Of a stretch of DNA of 64,000 nt, positions 25,977 through 37,705 are shown in pieces; within the stretch, counting starts at the first letter, position 1, and every line of letters begins with the position of its first letter. The notes below the pieces were generated by a model. That model had not been told where the DNA came from. It ran no database searches and saw only the letters and a list, made by a program, of their open reading frames with translations. A program made the translations under genes and the position numbers. The stretch spans positions 4,651,145-4,715,144 of the forward strand of contig NC_085861.1 in NCBI RefSeq assembly GCF_034702125.1, in the 5' to 3' direction. This stretch comes from Engraulis encrasicolus. Lineage: Eukaryota; Chordata; Actinopteri; Clupeiformes; Engraulidae.

Positions 25977-26283
25977 TCTTTCAACTCTGCCTTCTCTGAC
26001 ATTATCCTTGACTGACTCCCTTGAACCAGGAACGTTTTTAAAACTATAGTTTTGTAATTCAAGATGCTATTCAATCATTTCACTGGAACAACCAGTGCAG
26101 GCCACAATCCATCCATTTGTATGCTACTACCAAGATCAGTTGAAACTGGGAAAAAAATCTGTTTTGTTGTTATTTCAGACTGCAACATTCATGATACAAT
26201 TGCTGTACATCTGTTTCAGAAGCTCCTAATTCAGTTCCTCAGTGACACTTCATCAATGACAGAACGTCCAAAGAAGATCCTAT

Positions 26284-27033
26284 ATTTTTTCTGATGGCTG
26301 TGCTGCACAATATAAGAACCTTAAAAACACAACAAATTTGTGCCACCACGAGGCAGATTTTCACATACCTGCAGAGTGGCACTTTTTTGCCACATCACAT
26401 GGCAAAGGTCCATGTGATGGCGTTGGAGGGACAGTAAAATGGCTTGCTGCACGAGCAAGTCTGCAACGTCCTATTGACAATTAAATTGTAACGCCATACC
26501 AACTGTTTGAATTTGTCAAGGATAATGTCAAGAACATCCATTGCCAGTTTGCCACAACAGAGATGTACCATCATGAAGCTGAGAACCTGTTGAAAAGGTT
26601 TGAATCTGCAAGAACTATTCCAGGTACTCAAAAACTACACAGCTTCTACCCATTGTCAATGGACACAGTGGAAGTTAGGCCATTTTCAGCATTCAGAGAA
26701 GGCAGAGTTGAAAGAGTGAGCTCAGTAAAGGAATGTGTTACATTTTCAAGCATCAAAGGGTATATTGTAGCTGTATATGATGGCAACTGGTGGCTAGCAT
26801 GTGCTGAGGAATGTATGCCGAGCACTGGAGAGGTGAAACTGAACTTCCTGCATCCTCATGGGCCATCTCCATCCTTCACTTTTCCCTTCAGACCAGATAG
26901 ACTTGTCATGGATCATCAGGATGTGCTTCTGGTAGTGGAACCTGTAACTGCAACGGGACGTACTTATACATTATCTACAAAAGACACAGCTGCTGCTTCA
27001 AATGCACTGGTAGAGTACAAAATGAGAGTGTAG
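26284..27033 (+). pseudogene. Transposase-like gene of unrecognised family, damaged
   Basis: Reading from about 26284 gives a conserved-looking stretch with motifs SDGCAAQYKN, NLCHHEADF, EWHFFATSHGKGPCDGVGG and LAARASLQRP. It is stopped by an in-frame TAA near 26482 and then continues open to the TAG at 27031-27033. The downstream part has a hydrophobic/aromatic YDGNWWLACAEECMP block followed by a proline-rich segment. Invariant D, H and G residues in 'SDG' and 'SHGKGPCDG' look like a catalytic domain of a mobile element. I recall similar proteins annotated as uncharacterised in fish, but I cannot assign a superfamily. The stop codon and missing N-terminus make it a pseudogene. The last part is duplicated inverted at 25659-25976. 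Confidence 0.7.
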
Positions 27034-28165
27034 CCATTGATTATCTCTTTAAAGTACGGTAAAGGGAAGATGGCATAGGTACACAGAGAAGGAATGTTCA
27101 AACATTCACATATCTTCATTTCGTGTGTATAAATGGACATCTGCCTTAGTTTCTGAAACCTGGGACCATGGACACTGACCATTTTTGTTTTGTTTTTGTT
27201 TTGTCATGTGATGCTACTATGGTATTACCATATTATTAGTAAGTGGTCTGTATGATGCCATATTTGTGAGTCAACTTCTCTCTGAAATGAATAACAAACC
27301 GAACACCAGCATTTTAGGTGCTGCTCATGACATTGCCGGCTACGTTTGGACAAGGAACTGGCCATTTTAAAATATAGTTTTTTTAGATATTCAATTTTTA
27401 ATTTTTCAATTTATCATAATTCATATTCTGAGAGTAGTTGTATTCCAAGGTGACTGTGTAATATGTAGAGCCAGAAAAGAGCTTTCAAACAACACCACAG
27501 GCATCTTTTTGTGACTAACACTGACTGATATATTCAAGGCTGAATGTATAGTGTCCTACCCTCACATGTGAACCTTTCCTAGTCTGTTTCTCCCTTAATA
27601 TTAGTGTCAGATTCAAACCAATGCAGTTCTGGGGTGCTACCTTGCTACTGAAAAGGCACACCAAGTATGATTGAAATCCGGGTCGGTCGGGTCCCAAAGT
27701 GTCTGATTTCACGTGAAATGACCCATATGAAAAGCATCACACAATCATATAGACTTTTATTTTTATATAAAAAAAGACAAAACGTTCGAGACTCTGCCGG
27801 AAAACTGAAACGGCAGCATCAGTCAGATCAGTTAGACCCAACAGATTTGTCAGAAATACAAATAAAAAACTGCCGCCAAAAAAAAGAGGTTGACTGCAAT
27901 TATTTCTGGCCTTCAATTATTCTGTGTGCACTTCTCAACTTTTAAGCACACTTAAAGATTCAGTACACAGACAGGCAGGGGTATGATGTCTGAACTCTGA
28001 ATTAAATTTATCAAGTATTCATGTATACAGCAATAAGTCAAGCCTTCACAATACTGAGAGTGTGTTGGAAACAGAAAACAGCCTCGAGCTGCAGAACAGA
28101 CCTGTCAGAACTATGAATTTGATTACCTGGCAACCACAGAGGTCAAATCTTAATGCATTATGAAT

Positions 28166-28559
28166 TAGGGATGGGGTATCGGTATCGGGTTCAGATATCA
28201 ACATAATTCAGAGATCGGATCAGAATTTTCCTAAAGTATCTGAACTTTCCTGAATCTGACATTGAGCCATTTCCAATGTTAATTTGAAATCATGAACACT
28301 TGCATATTAGCTTTCAGGATGGGATTGTTGCTTTTTTAAGTTAAGCTTACTTGTTACTTTTTACTCATTAATTGGTGTCCTGTTCTTCTAACTTCCTTTT
28401 CTGACCAAATAGCCTACTTGGGCCTAATTACCTCAAGTTGAATCCCATGCATATATGTGGTTTTGGTATAGGATCGGAGTAGTATCGGTATCGGCAGATA
28501 TCCAAATGTAGATATCGGGATCGGATCAGAAGTGGAAAAATGTGTATCGTGCATCCCTA
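28166..28559. mobile_element. hAT-type MITE (TAGGGATG ends) with exact target duplication
   Basis: TAGGGATGGGGTATCGG...GCATCCCTA, flanked by TTATGAAT at 28158-28165 and 28560-28567. Interior contains repeated ATCGG(T/A)ATCGG motifs. Confidence 0.9.
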
Positions 28560-28708
28560 TTATGAATCACAATTTGGGCTAAAAGTTAGAGTTAAGAGTT
28601 TCCAGCTGCAATTTAGTTCAGGGCCAACAGACATGTCAAAACTATGGTAAATCAAAAAGTAGCTAAAACAATGTATACGTCAAACCTTCACAATACCGAG
28701 AGTTTAAA

Positions 28709-28925
28709 AAGTTGCTTGAAAACAGAAAAAAAACTTTTCTTCACCAAGGCCTTCCAAAAAGTATAGTTAAAATGTCTTTATTATTATGACATGTCCATTA
28801 AGGACTTTAAAATTGCCCAAGCGTAGCGGCAGTTGAGCCTTCTTCAGGGCATGAGCCTTCTTCAAGACATTTTAACTATACTTTTTGGAGTGCCTTGGTG
28901 AAGAAAAGTTTTTTCAAGCAACTTT
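28709..28925. mobile_element. Foldback MITE with about 65-bp arms
   Basis: Left AAGTTGCTTGAAAA...CACCAAGGC..TCCAAAAAGTATAGTTAAAATGTC is mirrored at the right, ending TTTTTTCAAGCAACTTT. The loop has two 'GAGCCTTCTTCA' copies. Confidence 0.8.
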
Positions 28926-29390
28926 CTTGACATTGAACCTTGAACCAAAGAGCAGCCATAAGAATACTTTTTTCATCTTTCTAAAGGGACAGGGCACGCC
29001 TCTGACTTCCAAACATTAATATTGAGAGTCTGTTGGAAACGGAATACAGCCTCGAGCTGCAGAACAGACCCGTCAAAACTATGAGGTTGGATAGCTGGCA
29101 TCCCCAGAGGGCAAAGCTTAATGCATTATGATGACAGAGGTCGACTGCAATTATTATGGCCTTCAAAATAATCTCCATCATGCACTCTCAAGCTTCACCC
29201 TTAAAATTAACTCAGACATTAACATCTTGTGCCCTTTGAATTGAATCATCATGGATGCAGGATGTGAAGGCAAAGCTTGACTACTGAGAGATTCTGATGT
29301 AAACAGCCTCGAGCTGCCGATCCATCAAAAAACAACTGAGGAAGTCGGATTCATGGCAAACACAGACGTCAAATGTATTATGAATCACTC

Positions 29391-31179
29391 ACAACTTGAA
29401 AGTTATGAAGTCTTCATCTTTATGTCAGGACTCCCTCTGCAATTTAGTTAGTTCAAACGTATCGTCACCTCAGACACACTTAATCATCCGAAGCGCCAAA
29501 ACACATTAGAGAGAGGAAAGGACTCGATCACAGACCCGGTGACCAGAGGCAACACTATTATATTAAATCACCTCGCCGCCCCCTGTAATCAGGAATAAAT
29601 GGTCAGGTCGGCATCAGCATGTCAAACAGGTGACACAGAAATGGCTGAACTATGTCCCCCTGGACATCACTGTCCAGCGCCATCCAACCCGCCCAGCCTA
29701 CAGCAGCAGCAGATGGAAAACTTGTTTCATCATGGTTCAATGTCATGGGTTTTAAAATGTAAAATAATGTCCGCAAGGCTCAGTCATGTAAAATTAATTA
29801 AATCAATCTGTCCAACACACTGATCACATGTTCCTTCCTCTTCTGAATCCGCATTGCTACCCAGTGGGTATTCATTACAGAGGGCTGAACTGGAGGAGAA
29901 ATAGGGCCCGGGCACCTTTGGCTTAAAGGGGCCCCTCATAATTAGGCCTAAGAAAAATAAATGTTTGGTTCCGGTTGGTTGTCAGGTTTGGTCATGGGTC
30001 GGTCGGATTTTTTCAATTTTTTTTCAATTTTTTTTTTTTTTCAATTTTTTTTAATGTCCGAGCCCCCAACCCCCCACATGCGCCAGATTTCGTCATAAAC
30101 GCTGTTGAACAATGCCAAGGACGATAGTGGAGTGAGGCCTACAGCTAAAGCTACAATATAAGCATTAATGAGGCAATTATACTGACCGTCACTGAAATGA
30201 TAGGCCTACATAATACCGTTTCTGGCAATAGGCTACTTGTCCAGCTGTCAGTTGCCTGACACTGCTATTTTAGCTCCTCTAGGCCTATGTCCCGTTTACT
30301 TTTTAAAATTCCTTTCCATCGTCTGTTGTAGACCATATTTTCCTTGGGATGAAGGTTCTGGCTTGTATTCTATTTACACACTTGTTTTTGTTTTACGCGA
30401 GGATGTAGACGCCTGAGGCGATATGAATGTTTTAATGAAGGGTGATCGAGGGACAACATCGTCATTGTCATTAAATCATTATTGTAGGAAACTGTAGTAG
30501 TCCTAGGTCTTCATCGAACAGTCGTATTTGTGGCGAGATCATCGTTAATTTCTATTTCATTATTTGGAGGAGGTGTGGAGAGTGAGACAGGCACCCTGCT
30601 GCTGCGCAATGGCAGAGAGAGAGAGAGAAAGAAATAACGGGTCAACGGACTTCTTGGTTAACAAGGCCTTGTGGTAAATGAAAGAATGAAGGAAAACTTG
30701 GGCAAAACATTTCCCTTCTCTCATATTAACTTATTTTACAAGGTATTGATACAGTGCTACTTTAGTATTGCTATAACGAGTTATGCATCTCGTCGAACAT
30801 GCAGCGCGACTGAATGGAAACCCTTTTCTAACACGACGAGACTATATCAATACATTCAAAAATCGTGGATACTCATACTGTCTGTGTGTTGCATTTCGAG
30901 GCGGGTGGTCAGGCTGTCAGTGTCGGGTGAGGTAAGGCGATTGACTTATCATTTGACAGGCATTTTCGCCAGGTTCCCAAACCAGCCTACATCGTAGGCT
31001 ATTATTCTGCAAGAACGCTGTGAGGCAAGTTGTTTAAAACGTACGAGCTACAACGACTACCAATTAGCATGTTGTAGCATAATAATTAGCCTACAACGTG
31101 ACCGAGTAGGTGCGCAACTATGCAATGACATTTGGCCCGGTCTTTTCTAATATCAAGCCGGGCCGCGCGTGTGTGAACT
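29391..31179. other. Mostly unique intergenic sequence
   Basis: A fragment of the GGGGGAGAAATAGGGCCCGGG MITE family lies at about 29890-29955, followed by T-rich runs (30010-30050). The rest has no recognised gene, splice-delimited open frame or repeat. A plus-strand frame of 108 codons starting at 30671 has no recognisable content. Confidence 0.4.
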
Positions 31180-32795
31180 GACTCACCGGTGGGCCCCGCA
31201 CCCTCGTGGGCCCCTATTTTCAGAAATGTAAAAAAAATATATACAAACCCCAACTCCGATGAAGTTGGGACGTTTGGTAAATAGTGAATGAAATCAAAAT
31301 GCTATCATTTTCAAAACATTCAATCTATTCATTAGATGGAGAATAGTGAAAAGACAACATATTAAGTGTTAAAACCGAGAAAAAATATTGTTTTGGGGGA
31401 CATATGTACTCATTTCTAATTTGATAAATCCAACACGTCTCAAAAGAGTTGGGACAGGGATCAGTGAAATTTAGTAAACATCCAAATAAGATAAAACAAC
31501 AAAGAAGAACATTTCAAAATGAATTGTACTGACGGACAATATAGGTGTCCAGGTATAAGATCATCACAGAGAGGCTGAGTCACTCAGAATTAAAGATGCA
31601 AAGGGAATAATTACCATAGTTATTACATACATTTTTGAATTCCCTTTGATTTACCACGATTTAGTGTATATAAGACATATTTTTGTTAATAAAATCATTG
31701 TATAGGTTCATGACATCATGAAATATATATTGGCTGTAGTCTCACTCTAGCACTCCAGGAACTAGAGCTATTGAAAATTGACCATATTAAGAATGCTTAA
31801 TGCATGAAAATGATACAGGGGTGTAACATTCTCCTAAGCACCTGAGCTCACTTGAAATAGACCCAGAAGACATGGGAAACTGTCCTTTGCTTACAGAAGT
31901 CAGCAGAAGTTGTAGAAGTCCATTCTTTTTGACAATAATAGAGCATTGTACATCCTGTGCTACAGTGAAAATGGACCATCCAACTTGTGTTAGTGCTAGC
32001 TTCAAAAGTCAGCCTCCATGATGGCATGCGAGTGCAGTAGTGCATTGGTTAAGATGTTCTCACTCATCTGTAGAGTTAAATACAGTGCTGAATGGTATAA
32101 ATGGGTTTTAAACAGCATGAAAAGCCACTCATGCATTATATTTTGAAGGGAGATCTTCGATTACTGCCACATAGTAAGGTCAAATTGCATTCTCTACTAT
32201 GTTTTAACAGTTTGGCTCCATCATAAGGACCAGCAGGTGATAAAATGGTGGGTTTTTGGTCAAGACCTGTCACACTGTAAGCATTACAGAAAGGAAAACA
32301 TTGCAAAACATGACAAGGAATACACCCACCATTTAAGCTGGTGAAATCATGTCCAAGATAGGAATTAACACTGTTTTTTAATATAAAATCATCTCATCGG
32401 TTAATGTATTTAACTGTTAAGTGTTGTCTTTTGTTTTGTTTTAGTCTTCCTCGACATTTGCTGCCATTTATTGTCCCCGTCCCAACTCTTTTGAGACGTG
32501 TTGGATTTATCAAATTAGAAATGAGTACATATGTCCCCCAAAACAATATTTTTTCTCGGTTTTAACACTTAATATGTTGTCTTTTCACTATTCTCCATCT
32601 AATGAATAGATTGAATGTTTTGAAAATGATAGCATTTTGATTTTATTCACTGTTTACCAAACGTCCCAACTTCATCGGAGTTGGGGTTTGTACATATATT
32701 TATTTTTTTACATTTCTAAAAATAGGGGCCCACAAGGGTGCAATGCCCACCGGGAAATGCCCAGTATGCCAGATGGCCGGTCTTTACACTTCAAA
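31180..32795. mobile_element. MITE of the GGGCCC family split by a larger element
   Basis: 'CACCGGTGGGCCCCGCACCC', 'GGGCCCCTATTTTCAGAAATG' at 31183-31232 continues after the insertion as 'TTTTTACATTTCTAAAAATA', 'GGGGCCCACAAGGGTG' and 'CCAGTATGCCAGATGGCC' at 32700-32780. Uninterrupted relatives are at 52060-52383 and 60069-60275. Confidence 0.8.
31244..32690. mobile_element. TA-target DNA element with 215-bp inverted arms
   Basis: CAAACCCCAACTCCGATGAAG...GTTGGGAC at 31244-31458 is mirrored almost perfectly at 32475-32690, ending CGGAGTTGGGGTTTG. TA flanks both ends (31242-31243, 32691-32692). The related uninterrupted site at 52147-52170 shows a single TA there. The central 1 kb has no open frame of note, so it is non-autonomous. 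A TA duplication fits Tc1/mariner-type elements. Family not named. Confidence 0.85.
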
Positions 32796-32987
32796 GTGCT
32801 TCTCACGTCCCCGGGAGCAGCACCATTTCCCCTGCTACTGAGAAACTCCAACCAGACAGACTGCTGTTTAATTTAAAAGATACGGTGGCTAACAACTTGA
32901 CAGAGTTTAGAGAACAGCTCAAAGTTGTACTGCTGCTGAAGACACACATGTGCCACGCAGGCAAAGATGCCATAAGCTTAAAGGGAC

Positions 32988-33272
32988 ACTGTGTGAGATT
33001 TTTTGTTGTTTATTTCCAGAATTCATGCTGCCCATTCACTAATGTTACCTTTTTCATGAATATTTACCACCACCATGAAATCCTAAGTAACTTATTTATT
33101 ATGACTGGAAAAATTGTATTTTTCATACATGTATGAAAAGTGCAATTTTCCCAGTCAAAATGAATACTTTGAACTTAGAATTTTATGGTGGTGGTAAGTA
33201 TTTATGGAGAAGGTAACATTTCTGAATTGGCAGCATGAATTCTGGAAATACTTCACTAAAATGTTACAGAGT
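32988..33272. mobile_element. Foldback MITE, 'TCCAGAATTCATGCTGCC' arms
   Basis: The left arm 32990-33130 and right arm 33138-33272 are inverted around TTTTCATACATGTATGAAAA. Left begins with an ACACTGTGTGAGATTTTT-type end, and right ends in TGTTACAGAGTGT. Confidence 0.8.
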
Positions 33273-33348
33273 GTAAGTCCAAGTACACCTGCTGTATAAC
33301 TAACATACTGTTTATCATTAGGCAGAGTGGAATAACTGCTGTATAAAC

Positions 33349-33717
33349 TAGGAATGTAACCGGTTAACCGATAGTCGACCGGAACAACGATAACCGGTTA
33401 AATTTTCTGCCACCGGTTAACCGGTAATAATAATTATAATAATAATTTCCTCCCAAAAAGCCCGCAAAAACTATAATTTTGAGGTTTTGGTACGATAATT
33501 CAGCATTTTCCATCTGGCGACACTGGCTGGACATGACAGACCCTGTCTGAGCAGCAAGAAGAAAGGCTTATGTGAAAAATAAAATTGAAAAAATTCAGTG
33601 CTGTGCCTATCAGGCACGCAAACGTTATATCATTTAAGATTGCCGGTTAACCGGTTAACCACCGGTTAATGAGTCTCAGTAACCGGTTAAGATATTTTTA
33701 CATTTTCGCCATCCCTA
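33349..33717. mobile_element. hAT-type MITE (TAGGAATGTAACCGG ends) with exact target duplication
   Basis: TAGGAATG...CATCCCTA with GTATAAAC at 33341-33348 and 33718-33725. Rich in ACCGGTTAACCGG, which forms short palindromes near both ends. Confidence 0.9.
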
Positions 33718-33725
33718 GTATAAAC

Positions 33726-34800
33726 TATGTAAGCTCATGTACTTGTGTTGTAATGACATGAGCCACTTTGGCCGGGCTGCAGGCACCTGCTCACTCTGCA
33801 GCACCTGTAACTCAGGAGGAGGCAGAAGAAAGGAGAGATAGAGAGATGGAGAGATAGACAGATGGAGAAAGAGAAAATGAAAGAGGCTGTGACGAGAGAG
33901 ATATTAATCACGGCTGGCAGTGTGATCTAGTTTATGTCCTGTAGTGTCGTGCCAAGCAACCTGGGCAATCCATGTCAACATGTGCGTGACACGCCAGCAG
34001 GGAAGCTGACAAGGGGGGACAAAGGGGTCAGCGGTCCCAGACCCAGGGAGATGGGAGGCCCATAATTGGGTCCTTATTACATTGAATGCATCATGTGGGG
34101 GCCCTCTCAGATGACTTTGTCCCGGGCCCAGCCAAAGCTGTCAGCGGCCCTGCATGGATGTACTCCCCGTGACACTTCTGTACTCCCCCAGACTGTCCAG
34201 TGATGGGATCTTTTAAAAGGTTATCATTCGCACACTAGCAGGCATTTGGTGACACGGCCAACACACACAACGTAACAATGTAGCTACTGCAGAGTCTACT
34301 CATAGCCTGATAGAATACAATGGTGTCAATTCTTAGAAGCTCAGGCAACTAAAAAAACAAACACATCAGTCGCTCGCACGTGTTGAACACAATTCATCCT
34401 TATCTAAAATTAAGAATGGATAATACTTAATGCTTAACCCCCCACCCCACCCCTCGTCCCTCTCTCTCCCTCACACATAGATAACTCCCAAACAGGACTA
34501 CAACTGGTTGTAGTTGAGGGATGGAAAAAAAAACATCTCAGCTAGTCCACCACAACAGAGCAAATTGGCTGTGGATTTTCCCAGTGTGCCGGTCACGTGA
34601 CGTGCTCCTCAAATGCCTCTTAATAAACAACTTAGCCCACTTCAAACGCCTCTAATCCAATTAAAGCAGCCAGGAACGCAATTACCACAAAAAGCGTGGC
34701 AACAAGCTGTTTTTATTTTACATGCTATTTTCCTTTTGTAAACAGCTACAGCAGCAAAACATTTTATTACAACCCCGTCTCTCCGAGCAGCAGAACCTTA
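33726..34800. other. Intergenic sequence with one MITE fragment
   Basis: A GGTCAGCGGTCCC...GTCAGCGGCCCTG repeat lies at about 34026-34155. GA-rich patches occur near 33815-33885. No gene seen. Confidence 0.4.
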
Positions 34801-34804
34801 ATAT

Positions 34805-35082
34805 GGCCATTTGCAATTGACACGCTGCATTACCGTAAGAGAAGCATTAGTAGGCCTACTACATGTGAATGAAAATAGTGCTGTTGTTTACCAACAACAC
34901 AGTAGAGGCTTTGCACATTGCACTGGATATGCAGAGTACAACACGGCCATTTGCAATTGACACGCTGCATTACCGTAAGAAAAGCATTAGTAGGCCTACT
35001 ACATGTGGATAAATATAGAGCTCTTGGCCAATAACACACAATAACAGGCTTTGCACATTGCACTGGATGTTGCAGAGCAGAC
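34805..35082. repeat. Tandem duplication, 140-bp unit
   Basis: 'GGCCATTTGCAATTGACACG', 'AAGCATTAGTAGGCCTACTA' and 'GGCTTTGCACATTGCACTGG' occur in both units (34805-34944 and 34945-35082). Confidence 0.9.
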
Positions 35083-35281
35083 AGACACTTCGAGAGGCAG
35101 AGCAGCATGAAGGGGAAGAGGAAGCTGATTTTCGGGTTCCACAGCCAGCCAGCCAGCCGCTCGTCGCCCGTGATTATTTATATCCAGCGTGTTTGGCTTG
35201 AGGTCGACTTGTCATGTCGCCTTACTGCCCTGAAGCATCGCTCCTCTCCTCTCCAGCTGTCTGCATTCAGTCCCTCTACAC

Positions 35282-35602
35282 CAGTGATTCTCAAAGTGTG
35301 GTCCGGGGACCACTTGTGGTCCGCGACAGAGCTCAGCTGGTCCGCGAGGGGATTTCTACTCTTCCAAGACAAGTTAGCAGTACACAATATTTGTAACATT
35401 ATTACAAAGATAAACATAGCTGAAACCTCATTTTCACCACAATTAGACAGACTTGTAAATTTGAATAAAAAAGTAAGTGATCTATATCAAAATTAGCAGT
35501 CAAATTAGCACCCGTAAACTGTCAATTAAGTTGACAGGTGGTCCCTGAACATTTTTGGGGGGACAAAGTGGTCCTTGGTCTGAAAAAGTTTGAGAAACAC
35601 TG
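35282..35602. mobile_element. hAT-type MITE, family CAGTGTTTCTCAAACTTT, copy 2
   Basis: Inverted relative to 24420-24741: CAGTGATTCTCAAAGTGTGG on the left and AAAGTTTGAGAAACACTG on the right. Flanks CTCTACAC/CTCTAGAG agree at six of eight bases. Confidence 0.85.
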
Positions 35603-35678
35603 CTCTAGAGTACAGGCCCACTATACTGACAGGGGACAGGCCCCACTCTCACAGCACAGAGCACGCTTACCACAAGGG

Positions 35679-35679
<1 letters not shown>

Positions 35680-35730
<51 letters not shown>

Positions 35731-35759
35731 GAGAAAGAGAGCACTAAAGAACGACAAAG

Positions 35760-35815
<56 letters not shown>

Positions 35816-35822
35816 GAGAGAG

Positions 35823-35905
<83 letters not shown>

Positions 35906-36019
35906 GAAACGAGCAAGCAAGCAGCACAGGCTAGACCGCAACACACACACGCACGCACGCACGCACACGCACACACACGCACACACACGCACACACACGC
36001 ACACACGCACACACACACC
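35680..36019. repeat. Compound (GA)n, (GAAA)n and (CA)n/(CGCA)n microsatellite
   Basis: GA runs 35680-35735 and 35766-35824, GAAA units 35824-35888, GA again, then CGCA/CACA 35940-36018. Long frames through it are artefacts. Confidence 0.95.
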
Positions 36020-36547
36020 TCCAAGACTAATATCCTGTACACGACGACAGAGGCTGATAACATCTACCTTGACTTCCGTCACTGCCACCAGGCCGCAACT
36101 CAGCAGGCAGGCAGGCAGGGTAGACAAGGCAGGTGAGTGCTCTAGTCTGTCTCTGCAGGCAGAACTTTCAACCACGTGATATCCTACTCCTTTTCCTGTC
36201 ACCCAACACTTTTTCCTGTTACCCAGGCTGACCTTTATTGTTGTTTTGTTTTTTTTCCCTTTTCTTTTTTTCTTTCCTCCGTCCATCCATCCATCCAGTT
36301 AGAGAGAGCTGCCTCGTGGTCATGGTGGTGGTGGTGGTCAGTTCTAAGATTTCTAACAAGAGAACCTTGGGGAGTATTCCAAGAACCTGACTAAGTAAGT
36401 AGTAAACCATCTGAAATTAACCCAGAGGCAGTGGTAAATAATGAGTCTTCATTTTCTTAGTCAAATGACACCTGCGGTCCATCTATTAGCAAGTTTCCCA
36501 CTTCCTGTAGGTTAACTTAGCCGGGTTTATCAATTATCACTTAAAAC

Positions 36548-36793
36548 GGTATGCTACTATTTTGGAGCTTAATACAGTTAAAATCGTTGGCTGGGATTTA
36601 TAAAAGGTGGTAAAGTGTCTTATTTTTCATGTTACACGGATCCATTGACTTTCATTAGCTTAGCGACATGCTCCCTCTTTTAACTTGTCTTAAAGCAAGA
36701 CAACGGCTTACATGAAAAATAAGACACTTTACCACCTTTATAAACCCTGGCCAATGATTTTAACTGTATTAAGCCCCAAAATAGTGGCATACC
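36548..36793. mobile_element. Foldback MITE with about 85-bp arms
   Basis: GGTATGCTACTATTTTGG...AAAAGGTGGTAAAGTGTC on the left is mirrored by GACACTTTACCACCTTTA...CCAAAATAGTGGCATACC on the right. Confidence 0.85.
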
Positions 36794-37420
36794 CCTTTAA
36801 CCTTGTTCTTGGAATACACTCCACAGACCAGGACCCTGTTTCTCGAAAGCGCCGTTGCTATCCAGTTAGAAATTTAGAAAGTTGCCAATGGGAAATTACA
36901 TTGCAACCAAGTAAGTCGCTAACTTGATTAGCAACGCCGCTGTCGAGAAATGCACAGAATCCACAGAATCCATGATAATCCACAGAGCCAAAACATTCCA
37001 TTCATTTCTTCTCACTGCTGCTTTCTCCACCTGCTTAACGACGTGACTCTGCTCTGAGAGGTACTCGTCGTGTCGTATGACATCTTGTTCTTAGTTTTCA
37101 CAGGCTAACAATTACGTAACCGCCCGAACATGAGGTTGCCCAGTCATCATCGTCTTACCTCTAGATTCCTGAAAGCGCTCCTCAAGACTGTTCTCCGGCT
37201 GCCTGTGTGTTTATGTCAAAGTGCAACAAACAAACAGGGTATCAAAAACGCTCTTTGTGTCTAGTACCCATACGCTGCCTGCTTGCCTGCAATGCAAGGA
37301 CTTGTCAGTGACCACACAAACACACACACACACACACACACACAAATCCAGCAAACAAAGGCGATCATGCTGGGCTAGGTCATGAGTTCTAAATACGCCT
37401 CACTGGACAAGTGCAAAAGG

Positions 37421-37425
<5 letters not shown>
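36794..37425. other. Intergenic sequence, nothing recognised
   Basis: Contains a short CA run at 37320-37345. A possible foldback ('TTGCTA' with 'TAGCAA') spans 36850-36950. No gene seen. Confidence 0.35.

Positions 37426-37518
<93 letters not shown>
37426..37518. repeat. (GA)n microsatellite
   Basis: About 46 uninterrupted GA dinucleotides. Confidence 0.98.
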
Positions 37519-37519
<1 letters not shown>

Positions 37520-37705
37520 GCAGATTACCTCTGACACGAAAACAGCTCAGCTCGTACGCAGCAGACAGCTCAGAGGAAGGAGAGGAGAGGATAAGATCTG
37601 TCAGAGCTGAACTGCAGAGGTCACTCACTGTACATTCTGCACCTGACAGGAGAGGAGAGGAGAGGACACCAGCAAAACAAACCACTAACCTAGATATCAT
37701 AGATC

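Larger units (their letters stand above)
24961..27729. mobile_element. Head-to-head inverted transposon structure with about 1-kb arms
   Basis: The left arm (24961 to about 26003) and right arm (about 26690-27729) are inverted copies of each other with only scattered mismatches in the stretches I compared. Both outer ends are the same terminus (CATATG, GGGTCATTTCACGTGAAAT, then CAGACACTTTGGGACCCGACC). Each arm encodes the C-terminal part of the same transposase-like protein, pointing towards the nearer outer end. The middle holds a longer, damaged portion of that gene on the plus strand. It may be one element with very long terminal repeats or two copies joined head to head. Confidence 0.85.
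28064..29390. repeat. Three diverged copies of a segment of about 100 bp, split by MITEs
   Basis: 'ACAGCCTCGAGCTGC' followed by a 'GAACAGAC.CGTC'-type string, 'ATGCATTATGA' and 'CTGGCA' occurs at about 28064-28165, 29026-29135 and, more diverged, 29295-29390. The 28166-28559 MITE sits directly at the end of the first copy. Confidence 0.65.
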
